From Paenibacillus woosongensis (GTDB lineage: Bacteria; Bacillota; Bacilli; Paenibacillales; Paenibacillaceae), in contig NZ_CP126084.1 in NCBI RefSeq assembly GCF_030122845.1, positions 4,736,501 to 4,800,500 on the forward strand: a DNA stretch of 64,000 nucleotides, read 5' to 3'. The translations under genes were made by a program, and so were the position numbers. Shown one piece after another: positions 48,223 through 58,000 of the stretch. The notes below the pieces were generated by a model. The model was not told where the DNA came from. It saw nothing but the letters and a program-made list of their open reading frames with translations, and ran no database searches. Position 1 is the first letter of the stretch. Each line of letters opens with the position of its first letter.

Positions 48223-51200
48223 ATGGATTGGATAAAAGATAAGGAAGAATTTAACCAAATTGCTGACCAATTAAAGAAAAAAATTCAACATCATATTAAC
48301 AATAATGAAATAAGAGAAGCTGGTGTCATCTTAGATAGTATTGATTCATATCTCCCTCATGACCCCGATATCTATTCCTTTAAAGGTATTCTTAAACTAA
48401 TAGAAGGTGACCTCAGTAAAGCCCAAGCTTTCTTTAAACAAGGAATAGTCATTCAAGGGGACAATACTGATCTTTTGTATAACTTAGGTCATGTGAATGA
48501 ACTGCTAGAAAATTATACAGATGCGTACCATTATTATAGAAGAGCGAAAGACACTTCCCTTGATGAATTGCTAATTGAGGAGCTTGAGCATAAATTAAAT
48601 ACATTAAGTTCGAATCACACAATTTCTGAAGAAACTGTCTCACTTAAGAAGAAAGTACTTGTAATAGCCCATATCTTCCCACCCATCGGCGGGTCTGGGG
48701 TGCAACGAACTTTAAAATTCGTCAAATATCTGAAACTGTTTAATTGGGAACCTATTGTTGTTACGGCAGGTGACACTCGCTATCCCTTAATTGATAAAAC
48801 CTTACTTAGTGAGGTTCCCGAAGATCTTATGATATTTCGTGTTGATGAACCAGCTTCAATAAATCAAAATGATATGAACGAATTATTGAATGTATATCAT
48901 TCCATAGTTAACAAAAAAGAAATAGTTAATGAGTTTATTTCCGAATTTAATAAAGCCAGCGAAAAAAAACAATTGCTAGCCCCAGATAATTATATTATTT
49001 GGGCCATTCATACTCTAGAAGCCATTCGTTCAAAAGTTGACATGACCAACATTGATATGATTTATACAACTTCCGGCCCTTATTCAGATCATATCATCGG
49101 ATACATGTTGAATAAAGAGTTCAATAAACCGTGGGTAGCAGATTTTAGAGATGAATGGACCAATAATCCCTATTCTCGATATGATACGAATAGTATTCAA
49201 TATAAAATGGCATACGCTATGGAGTGGAGTATTGTCCATACTGCTGACCAAGTCATTACTACAACACCTTTAGCAACTGATAACTATATTCAACTATTCC
49301 AGCTAGACCAAAACAAGGTTAAGACTATTACTAATGGATATGACGAAGCCGACTTTGAAGGCGTAGATCAGTTTTCTTCCAATCCCGATATTTTTTCTAT
49401 TTTTCATAATGGATTGCTTTATTCTATACGCACGCCAGTCACATTTCTGCAAGCCGTAAAAAATTTGATTGATCGCGGAGACGTCAAAAAGGAACACTTG
49501 CATATTGGCTTTACATGGACTGAAAACGATGATGCTTGGATAAACTTTGTTGAAGGATTAGGACTTCAAAATCAAGTTGAATTTTATGGATACCTTTCCC
49601 ACAAAGAAAGCTTAATCCAAGCTAAAAAAGCTTCTGCTTTGTTATTAATTGTAGGACCTGGAGAAAAAAATAAGGCTCTTTATCCTGGAAAGATCTTTGA
49701 ATATCTTCGTCTAAATAAACCAATAATTTCTCTATCCCCGTCTGGAAGCGTTGTAGAAAATTTGCTACTCGAAACGGAAAGAGGAATTAACGCTGATTTT
49801 GACGATGTTGCTTCTATTGAGAAAATGATTTACACCCTATATACAGAATGGATGAACCGAAATCTGCCTGTATTGAACAGCAATCAATCCAATAAAATAT
49901 CTCAGTTTGAACGTAAAGAATTGACTAGAAACCTGACCTCAGTTTTCGATCATATCCTAGAAGAAAACGAAAAGAATTCACAGAAGAAAAAAATTGCTTT
50001 CTTAAGTATTAAAGATGGCGATAAGTTTATAAATGACACCATTCAAGGATTAACTGAAGAATATCACACTCGAAAATTTATTATTACCGACTTAAGTCAA
50101 ATTGAACCCGCTATGCGCTGGGCCGATATTGTATGGTTTGAATGGTGCGATAGCCTCATTGAATACGCAAGCAAGCTCGCCATTGCAAGTGAAAAGCACA
50201 TCATCTGCCGGTTACATCGATATGAGGTTTTTACAGAACATCCAAAGAATGTTCTATGGGAAAACGTTGATAAACTCATTGTAGTTACAGATCATCTTAA
50301 ACAAATCCTTGTAAGCTATGTCCCTGACCTTGAGGAACGGGTTGAAATTGTTACTATTCATAACGGGGTTAATATTGATCAATACAAATTCAAAGAACGT
50401 GACAAAGGATTTAATCTTGCTTTTGTAGGATATATGATTCCTCGTAAGAATCCAATGATGCTATTACAAATAGCCAAACAACTGGTGCAAATAGACGAAC
50501 GATATAAAATTTATATTGCTGGTGATTTCCAGGATGAAATGCTTCGGCTGTATTGGGATTACCAGGTAAAAGAATTACAACTACAAAACAATGTTTTTTT
50601 CCAAGGCTTTCAAATAAATATGAGCCAGTGGCTAGATGATAAGGATTACATCATTTCTACTACTATGCATGAAAGTTTTGGTTATGGGATTGCGGAAGCT
50701 ATGGCAAGAGGTATTAAGCCGGTTATTCATAACTTCTTGTTCAGCAAAGAAATTTGGCCAGAAAAATACCTGTACAACACTATTGATGAGGCTGTAGCAC
50801 AAATTACTAGTGATGATTATTCATCTGCGGATTACAGACAATTCATTGAAGCGAATTACTCGCTAGTTAAACAATTGAATTCTACTAAAGAGCTGCTCAC
50901 GTCATTAAGTAAACAAAATAAAAAAGATCATATATATAGTTACAACGGCGTGAAGCTTTCGTATTTTAAAGAGAATTTCGAAAATTTCATACCTTACGAC
51001 TCCAACTTTGTAAACAATTATGATTTTACAAGCAGCCGTATTACCATAGGAAAAAGGGAACGGATCACGCGAGATTTGGATTTATTTGAGTTTATTATTG
51101 AGAATTCATCTGGGGCAAAGCTTATCCTATTTAATATTTGGTACAATCACTCTACTCAGGAGTTCTTCCTGCCAAATTATCTACAAAATTCAAATAAAAA

Positions 51201-51918
51201 AGAAAATATCATTTATTTATTGAATTACATCTTACAATTTAATTTGAGCTATCCAAATAATATTGGAGGATATATCTTAGATCCTATCTTACAAGAGGAT
51301 GTTAAGAAAAATGCCCTTGTCTATGGTTGGGAACGGGGAATACCAGCAACGCAGTTCATGTCCTCGATTGGATACTTAAGAATTATAGAACGTTATAAAA
51401 AAGCGGCCCAATATATTTCTGATGGTGATATTGTTTTGGATGCAGCATCTGGGTTTGGTTACGGAAGTGCATTCTTCTCGAGAATGGCAAAAAAAGTTAT
51501 CGCTATTGATCTAGCCCAAGATAACATTACCTTTGGCCAAAGTGCTTATCCATTCAGTAATATTCAATGGAAGGAAGGCGATGTTACAAACTTACCGGTA
51601 GATTCATCTTCAATTGATGTATACGTCTCTTTTGAGACTGTTGAGCATCTTCCATTAGATATTCTAGATTCATATTTCCAAGAGGCCCTTCGCGTTCTCA
51701 AGCCAGGAGGAAAAATGATTCTTAGTACGCCAAATGCCGTCAATAGAAGACATATTAACAATCCATACCATATCAAAGAATACACTCATCAAGAATTTAA
51801 TGAACTCCTTCAGAAATACTTCAATAAGATTGATTACTTTTCATCTGAAAATTATATGATTCTAGACAATGTAACTGGAAAATCAACAAATATGATGGCA
51901 GTATGCATTAAAAATTAA
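48223..51918 (+). CDS. multidomain glycosyltransferase / glycosyltransferase / methyltransferase
   Basis: 1231 residues, cytoplasmic. Residues 1-130: TPR-like helices (KGILKLIEGDLSKAQAFFKQ). About 145-580: GT-B glycosyltransferase of family 4 type (IFPPIGGSGVQRTLKFVKYL; LLIVGPGEKNKALYPGKIFE). About 590-890: a second GT4-type domain (VTIHNGVNIDQY; VGYMIPRKNPMM; HESFGYGIAEAMARG). About 890-1040: unassigned. About 1045-1231: class I SAM methyltransferase (VLDAASGFGYGSAFF; VYVSFETVEHL; LRVLKPGGKMILSTP). It probably builds and methylates a glycan; flagellin as target is inferred from the neighbourhood. AGGGGTGA precedes the ATG. AT-rich. Confidence 0.85.
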   Translation: MDWIKDKEEFNQIADQLKKKIQHHINNNEIREAGVILDSIDSYLPHDPDIYSFKGILKLIEGDLSKAQAFFKQGIVIQGDNTDLLYNLGHVNELLENYTDAYHYYRRAKDTSLDELLIEELEHKLNTLSSNHTISEETVSLKKKVLVIAHIFPPIGGSGVQRTLKFVKYLKLFNWEPIVVTAGDTRYPLIDKTLLSEVPEDLMIFRVDEPASINQNDMNELLNVYHSIVNKKEIVNEFISEFNKASEKKQLLAPDNYIIWAIHTLEAIRSKVDMTNIDMIYTTSGPYSDHIIGYMLNKEFNKPWVADFRDEWTNNPYSRYDTNSIQYKMAYAMEWSIVHTADQVITTTPLATDNYIQLFQLDQNKVKTITNGYDEADFEGVDQFSSNPDIFSIFHNGLLYSIRTPVTFLQAVKNLIDRGDVKKEHLHIGFTWTENDDAWINFVEGLGLQNQVEFYGYLSHKESLIQAKKASALLLIVGPGEKNKALYPGKIFEYLRLNKPIISLSPSGSVVENLLLETERGINADFDDVASIEKMIYTLYTEWMNRNLPVLNSNQSNKISQFERKELTRNLTSVFDHILEENEKNSQKKKIAFLSIKDGDKFINDTIQGLTEEYHTRKFIITDLSQIEPAMRWADIVWFEWCDSLIEYASKLAIASEKHIICRLHRYEVFTEHPKNVLWENVDKLIVVTDHLKQILVSYVPDLEERVEIVTIHNGVNIDQYKFKERDKGFNLAFVGYMIPRKNPMMLLQIAKQLVQIDERYKIYIAGDFQDEMLRLYWDYQVKELQLQNNVFFQGFQINMSQWLDDKDYIISTTMHESFGYGIAEAMARGIKPVIHNFLFSKEIWPEKYLYNTIDEAVAQITSDDYSSADYRQFIEANYSLVKQLNSTKELLTSLSKQNKKDHIYSYNGVKLSYFKENFENFIPYDSNFVNNYDFTSSRITIGKRERITRDLDLFEFIIENSSGAKLILFNIWYNHSTQEFFLPNYLQNSNKKENIIYLLNYILQFNLSYPNNIGGYILDPILQEDVKKNALVYGWERGIPATQFMSSIGYLRIIERYKKAAQYISDGDIVLDAASGFGYGSAFFSRMAKKVIAIDLAQDNITFGQSAYPFSNIQWKEGDVTNLPVDSSSIDVYVSFETVEHLPLDILDSYFQEALRVLKPGGKMILSTPNAVNRRHINNPYHIKEYTHQEFNELLQKYFNKIDYFSSENYMILDNVTGKSTNMMAVCIKN

Positions 51919-51922
51919 TTGA

Positions 51923-51950
51923 AAAGAGATGACCATTGGGTCATCTCTTT
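51923..51950. terminator. bidirectional terminator between convergent glycosyltransferase genes
   Basis: Perfect 12-bp stem AAAGAGATGACC/GGTCATCTCTTT with ATTG loop, T-rich on the plus side. Confidence 0.85.
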
Positions 51951-51964
51951 CTTATTTCTTAATA

Positions 51965-53857
51965 TTAATAAACACTTCCGCTAAGTTTCCTCTTTACCCA
52001 GGCGGATTCAATTTTCCAATTCATCATGTCCCCAAGAATAGCCTTTAGACTGTCTATATCATTAAGTTGTAACGCCAATTCGCATATATGGAATGCAAGT
52101 TCGGGCTCTTGTTTTATTTTATAAGCCTCCCAGTAGTAGTAAAGACTATCTTCCATATTGCTCAGATGCCGAAGGGACATGGCAGCCAATTCATTAATGC
52201 TAAAGTCTTCTTCTTGAACCTCGCTTTGTATCAATACCTCTAGAACGTTTTCATAGAACCCGAATTCATATAGCGTTTTTGCAATAACATATCGCAATTG
52301 AGGAGTTGTAAACTCTTTAGTAAAATAATCAAAATAATCATATTGTTGAAGTTTCAATAGATCTGTTAATAAGATGCTTAAAATGTCGCAAAACTCTTTA
52401 GTATACTTTTCTTGTTTAATAGGCTTCATTTCTACAATGGATAGTAATGATTTCTTTTCGTCACTTCGCAAAGAGATGAGATTTAGATAACGTTCCATTA
52501 ATTGACGATCTTTAAGTAAGATACTTAAAGCGAGAACATCTCTAAAATTATCCACGGTAATCTCATCTTTATTGAACCAAAAATACCCTGAGTCCTTATA
52601 ATTTCCGTTCAATAAATTCACAAAAGACTGAACTTCTTCATCGCAGTTAATTTCATACCGATTAATGAAGGATAGCAGCAATGGATGGCGTAGAGTATAT
52701 AACGCAGCAATAACGTGCTGGATTACCTCTCCTGTATGCGGCCATAAACTTAACATATCTTTATATAAAATGTTGGTGTCAATATGATTATTAAAATCTA
52801 AGAAACTTTTGACAAGTCCCATTACATTAGGTGCGATTCGAATTGCTTTCTTCAAAAGTTCATTCGCTTGTTCAAAATCAAAGTTCGAATATGCAATTTC
52901 CGCCGCCCGGGCATAGGCTAAGTAACTACCTGTACCTTCATAAGTGTTGAAATGTACGCTTGAATCACTATCACCTATCTGTATACACTTCTCAAAACAT
53001 TTATTTGCATCAGGCAAATATCCTAATTCCTGATAAATCATGCCTTCATAATACTTAAATTCTACGTAGTCTGGATATAATTTAAATGAATCTTTAGCTA
53101 TTGACAGAGCATCTTTATATTGTTTCAACATCATTAAGCTTTGAATAAGTCCAAGAAGTAGTCTTTTAGTGAATGTGTAATTCCCACCATAAGAGTAAGA
53201 TTTCTTATAAGCCTCAACTGCCTTCATATACTCTCCCGATGTGAAATATTGTTGCCCTAGATTATAATAATTAAAAGATGACGGATTCTCGTCAACCTCT
53301 TTTAATAATATTTTTAAATTCCGTTCTATTTTTCCCTTCTGGTCAACAACTTTTTCCAAGTAACCATCATGATGAATGATCATTTGATCTAATACTCCAT
53401 TACTCCTATGCCAATTCAATTGAATGTCAATTTGTTCATGAATTGCTCCTTGGTACATTAATTCTGGAATTCTGCGGAACAATCGGGGAAACTTATGAAC
53501 TTCCGCCAATCCACCACCTAAATCATTACGAATAGGTATATAATATATATCATCATTTAAATACTGATTTAACTGATTAAAGGGATCCTCAATCCACTCG
53601 TCCGCATCTAAATGTAGAATATAATCGCAGTTGGCCTGTTGAATTGCATAATTTCTAGCATTAGCGAAATGGTTATCCCATTGATAGTGAAACACTTTTG
53701 CATCAAACTTACTAACTAACTCTAGGGTTTGATCAGTTGAACCTGTATCCACAATAATAATTTCATCAACGACTGAAGCAACGCTATTCAAGCAACGTTC
53801 AATGCAGCGCTCTTCATTTTTAACAATCATACATAAAGATATAGTAGACTTTTTCAT
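51965..53857 (-). CDS. GT2 glycosyltransferase with C-terminal TPR repeats
   Basis: 630 residues. N-terminal GT-A fold of family 2 (1-100: ISLCMIVKNEERCIERCLNS, IIIVDTGSTDQT, metal-binding DADEW at about 85-89). After about 200 come TPR-type helical repeats (FNYYNLGQQYFTSGEYMKAV; EFKYYEGMIYQELGYLPDAN) to the end. SunS-like and flagellin-modifying transferases share this layout. TPRs may bind the acceptor protein. AGGAGG precedes the ATG, 8 bp after the preceding GT2 gene, so the two are co-transcribed. Confidence 0.85.
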   Translation of the reverse strand: MKKSTISLCMIVKNEERCIERCLNSVASVVDEIIIVDTGSTDQTLELVSKFDAKVFHYQWDNHFANARNYAIQQANCDYILHLDADEWIEDPFNQLNQYLNDDIYYIPIRNDLGGGLAEVHKFPRLFRRIPELMYQGAIHEQIDIQLNWHRSNGVLDQMIIHHDGYLEKVVDQKGKIERNLKILLKEVDENPSSFNYYNLGQQYFTSGEYMKAVEAYKKSYSYGGNYTFTKRLLLGLIQSLMMLKQYKDALSIAKDSFKLYPDYVEFKYYEGMIYQELGYLPDANKCFEKCIQIGDSDSSVHFNTYEGTGSYLAYARAAEIAYSNFDFEQANELLKKAIRIAPNVMGLVKSFLDFNNHIDTNILYKDMLSLWPHTGEVIQHVIAALYTLRHPLLLSFINRYEINCDEEVQSFVNLLNGNYKDSGYFWFNKDEITVDNFRDVLALSILLKDRQLMERYLNLISLRSDEKKSLLSIVEMKPIKQEKYTKEFCDILSILLTDLLKLQQYDYFDYFTKEFTTPQLRYVIAKTLYEFGFYENVLEVLIQSEVQEEDFSINELAAMSLRHLSNMEDSLYYYWEAYKIKQEPELAFHICELALQLNDIDSLKAILGDMMNWKIESAWVKRKLSGSVY

Positions 53858-53865
53858 GTTACCTC

Positions 53866-54951
53866 CTAAGATAGCCGAGCTAGACGAGTATTTGCTAGTT
53901 CAAAACCTAATTGACTGCTTATCACATAGTGATATTTTGCTTTTTCTAGATTTGCTGACAATTCATAATACAATCCCAAATTATAATGAGCCAGATGCGT
54001 CCCCGAACCTTTTTCACCTTCATATTTGTTAGGATCAGCATCTCCTAACTCAACACATCGTTCAAATGCAGTTGGAATCAGCTTGAATGCTTCAACAGTC
54101 TTCATTTCAACTAGGGCACTTCCATATATATAATATAGATCGGTATAATCAGGGTAAGTCTTAATACCAATTTCTAAAAGAGCTAATAATTCATTCCACC
54201 TACCCATCCGCAGATAAGTCGCGGCCAATGCTTGTATTATACTAGGGTAAAATGACATCTTGTCATTCGAATAATTGTAGGCTTCGATAAGATAGAAAGA
54301 TGCTTCATCATATTGTTTATTAACCAAATAAGTTCTCCCAATCTGGAATAGAGTGTAGGGTTCATTTGGATGGTCTGCTAATTGCTTCAAAAGCAACTCC
54401 TGATTTCTGATAATTTTATTTTTTAACAAAATAGCCTGTTCACTATAGCCGTAATGTTCTAATTTGATTTTTGTGGAAATGGTTTCAGGTGTCTCGCCGT
54501 TATATAAAAGCTGCTCGTGAATACGTCCTGAATACCTGTATTCAGAGCTATTAGGAAAAAATCTAGTAATCTTCGTAACGGAAATTCTATCACCATTAAT
54601 ATTATTTATTTCAACCCTTCCAGCTCGATTAGGAGCATTCTGTAACAGTGAAATTTCATATTCAAAGTCGATTGATTCGGAATTCATTACTCTTTCATCT
54701 GCGTCTAACATTAAAATATACGGCTGAGTGGCGTACGAAATTAACTCATTTCTCAATTTCCCAAAATCATTGCCCCAGATTCCTTCAATTACTGTTGCCC
54801 CCTCGCTAGCTGCAACTTCTCTAGTTCGATCCGTAGAACCAGTGTCAAGAACGATTATTTCCTTAACAAAATGATTAATTGAGCGAATACAGTCCTTAAT
54901 GGTACCTTCTTCATCTTTTGCCAATATGCACACAGAAATTGATGATTTCAC
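53866..54951 (-). CDS. GT2 glycosyltransferase with TPR repeats
   Basis: 361 residues from a GTG with AAAGGAG at 9 bp. GT2 domain 1-100 (ISVCILAKDEEGTIKDCIRS, IIVLDTGSTDRT, DADER). TPR-like repeats follow from about 190 (YTLFQIGRTYLVNKQYDEAS; YYELSANLEKAKYHYVISSQ). A shorter relative of its downstream neighbour (51965-53857), probably from a duplication. Same strand as the flagellar genes. Confidence 0.85.
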   Translation of the reverse strand: MKSSISVCILAKDEEGTIKDCIRSINHFVKEIIVLDTGSTDRTREVAASEGATVIEGIWGNDFGKLRNELISYATQPYILMLDADERVMNSESIDFEYEISLLQNAPNRAGRVEINNINGDRISVTKITRFFPNSSEYRYSGRIHEQLLYNGETPETISTKIKLEHYGYSEQAILLKNKIIRNQELLLKQLADHPNEPYTLFQIGRTYLVNKQYDEASFYLIEAYNYSNDKMSFYPSIIQALAATYLRMGRWNELLALLEIGIKTYPDYTDLYYIYGSALVEMKTVEAFKLIPTAFERCVELGDADPNKYEGEKGSGTHLAHYNLGLYYELSANLEKAKYHYVISSQLGFELANTRLARLS

Positions 54952-54988
54952 TCTTGAATTCTCCTTTTCTCAGTAAACCCTAACCGAA

Positions 54989-55037
54989 CAAAAATAAAAT
55001 CAGGTGCCCAACTATATATATTATAGATCAGGCACCT
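54989..55037 (-). terminator. possible terminator after the VWA-TIG gene
   Basis: AGGTGCC/GGCACCT stem with a 22-nt AT-rich loop; T-rich stretch follows on minus. Long loop, so moderate. Confidence 0.5.
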
Positions 55038-55076
55038 TAAAGATCACGAAAGAGTCTTAAATTGAAATTTTAATAT

Positions 55077-58000
55077 TTATAAATACGTAAAACCATTAAC
55101 GAGTACTTCTGATGCTTGTCCATCCGGATTAATGATTCGAACTGGAACTGGGCCTGCTACAGTCGAGGCAGGGACTCTGATCCGAAGTTCAGTGGAGCTT
55201 AAATACGTAGCCGCAACCTCTACACCATTTATCTCTACTTTTGCTCCGCTTTGAATATTGGTCCCATTAACGGTTATAATATATCCTCCATTAATACTTC
55301 CTGAGTTCGGAGTTAATTTTGTTACTGTAGGAGCAGGCTTAGGTGCAGGTACTGTATATACATATCCACCGCTTAATATTGCTGATTGTTGCCCATCAGG
55401 ATTAACCACAGTGACATCTACTGCTGCTGCAGTTGCCCAAGCAGGAACTCTGATCCGCAGCTCTCTCGCACTCAAATAGGTCGTAGGCACATTTTGATCG
55501 TTAAAATACACTTTTGCACCATTTCTAAAGTTGCTTCCACTTACTGTAACTAATCCTCCTCCAGAATTTAGTCCAGTATTTGGTGATAGACTTGTGATTA
55601 CTGGAGGCGGATCTTGAATAAACGTAAATCCATCCGTTAATTCCACCGTCTGTCCATCAGGATTGATAACCTTCACTGTTACAGTTTCAGGATGAGGCCA
55701 AATCGGTGTAGCCACACGTAACTGAGTTTTACTCACGAACGTAGCTGCTAGTTCCGTATTTCCGAAAGCAACTCTTGCACCACTTATAAAGTTATCCCCT
55801 GTTATTGTTACTACACTGCTTGTAGATGCAAGTGTCGTATTCGGCGATATCACTGTTAAAGTTGGCGCCGGTGGTGGGGGCGGACTTACATAACTAAAAC
55901 CACCTATCAGTGTTGCTGATTTGCCGTCAGGGTTCTCAACCCTTACATTCACTGCTTCCTCAACAGACCATGCTGGTGTCTTTATTCTCAGTTGTGATGA
56001 ACTGAGATAAGTAGCAGCGATCTCTGTATCGTTAAAAAATACCTTTGCTCCACTTTGAAAATTCTGTCCTGAAACGGTTATGATTGCACCTGCTCCAGGA
56101 AGTTGTAATGAATTTGGAGACACTGAAGTAACAACTGGATCAGGTTTTGGAGGTGGTGCTATAAACGTAAAAGCATCATCCAAAGTAGCTGTTTGTCCAT
56201 CCGCTAAAACAACAGTTACTTTCACAGTTGCCGGTGTATCCCATGCCGATGTTTTTATTCGTAGTTCGGAAGAAGACAATAATGTCGATGCAATAATAGT
56301 ATCATCAAACTTTACGACAGAATTCGCAGTAAAGTTACTGCCTTTAATCGTAACAACCGTTCCCCCTGCTTGCGGCCCACTATTCGGGGTTACTCCAGTA
56401 ATAGTTGGCGCTGGTGGTGGAGGCGGCGTTTCAAAAGTAAAAGCTCCCGCTAATAGTGCGGATTGACCATCGGGATTTAGGACTTTAACATCTACTGTTT
56501 CACTACTACTCCATGCTGGAGTACTGATGCGAAGCTCATTTGCAGAAACAAATGTACTGCCAACTTCCTGATCAGCTAAGAAAACTTTAGAGTTATTCTT
56601 AAAGTTAGTACCCGTAAGTCTAACCGTTGTTCCGCCACCTATAGGCCCGGAGTTTGGTGATACTGCAGTTAATGTCGGTCCAGGTAGTGGGATATACTTA
56701 TATCCATCTACAAGTTCAGCTGATTGATTATCCGGATTTGTAATTTTTACAGTAACCGATTCTGCTGTTGGCCATGCTGGTACCTTGAGCCGAATTTCTG
56801 AGCTACTTACGAATGTATACACTAATCCCTGATCATCAAAGAATAAATTTAACCCATTTACAAAATTTGCACCGTAAATTGTAACAACATTGCCTCCTGT
56901 AACAGATCCTGATGAAGGAGTAATGCTTGTAATTAGAGGGGCAGGTGGCTTAGGAAGCGGCAAATATTCGAACGCATCTGATAAACTCAGCCTTACTCCT
57001 GTAGAAGTTTCGATACTTACATCAACGTTTTCCGGTGAAGCCCATACTGGCGATTTCACAATAATTTTACTTGCAGTAACTGACTCTGTTGGTACTTCCT
57101 GATCATCAAAATAAACTTTTACATCACTCGGAAAATTCGTACCATTTAAGGTTACTGTTGTCCCCCCGCTTATTAACCCAGATGTTGGCGAAATCGATAT
57201 AAAAGTTGGATCAGGAGGTGCCAAGTATTGAAAGACGTCTTTCATTTCTAGCTCTTTAGCATCTGGATTAACAATCTTCAAAGAGACCATTTCCGGTTGA
57301 GTCCACGAAGGGGTTTTGACACGAATCTCACTGGAACTTACATAAGTATATGCATTAAGTTCCTGCCCTCCCCAAAATACTTTCGCTCCTGACTTAATAT
57401 AATTCCCCTTGATAATAACTATAGTTCCACCAGCCATAGGGCCTGAAGAAGGGGTTACTGATGTAATAACAGGAGTCGGATCCTCATAAGTATAACCTTT
57501 AGTAAGCGTAGCGCTCTGCCCATTTGGATTTACTACTTTCACATCAACCGTGTCAGCTTTAGACCATACTGGAGTAATTAACGAAAGCTCTTGGCTGGAA
57601 ACAAATATCGAGTTGACTAAAGTTGAATTAAAGTAAACTTTAGCACCGTCAACAAATCGCTCACCTGACAATCTCACCTGTTCTCCACCAGTTCTAGCTC
57701 CTACAGAAGGGTCAACTGTTAAAATCTCAGGGCCTTGAATGTATGTAAATGCATCTGCTGCTGTCACTGTAGTGCCATCTGGATTGTTAACAGTTACATC
57801 AACCGTTTTAGCCGTAGTACCAGCTGGGGTAGTGACTTCAAGTTGTGTCTTTCCAGCCTTCGTAACGGAGGCTGGTTTTCCGTCTATTAATACTTGAGCC
57901 CCTGTAATGAAGTAATTCCCGTTGATAACAACCTTAGTTCCTCCCTCAAGAGGCCCTTCGTTCGGTGTTATTGTTGTAATTTCAGGCGTCGCATAGTACC

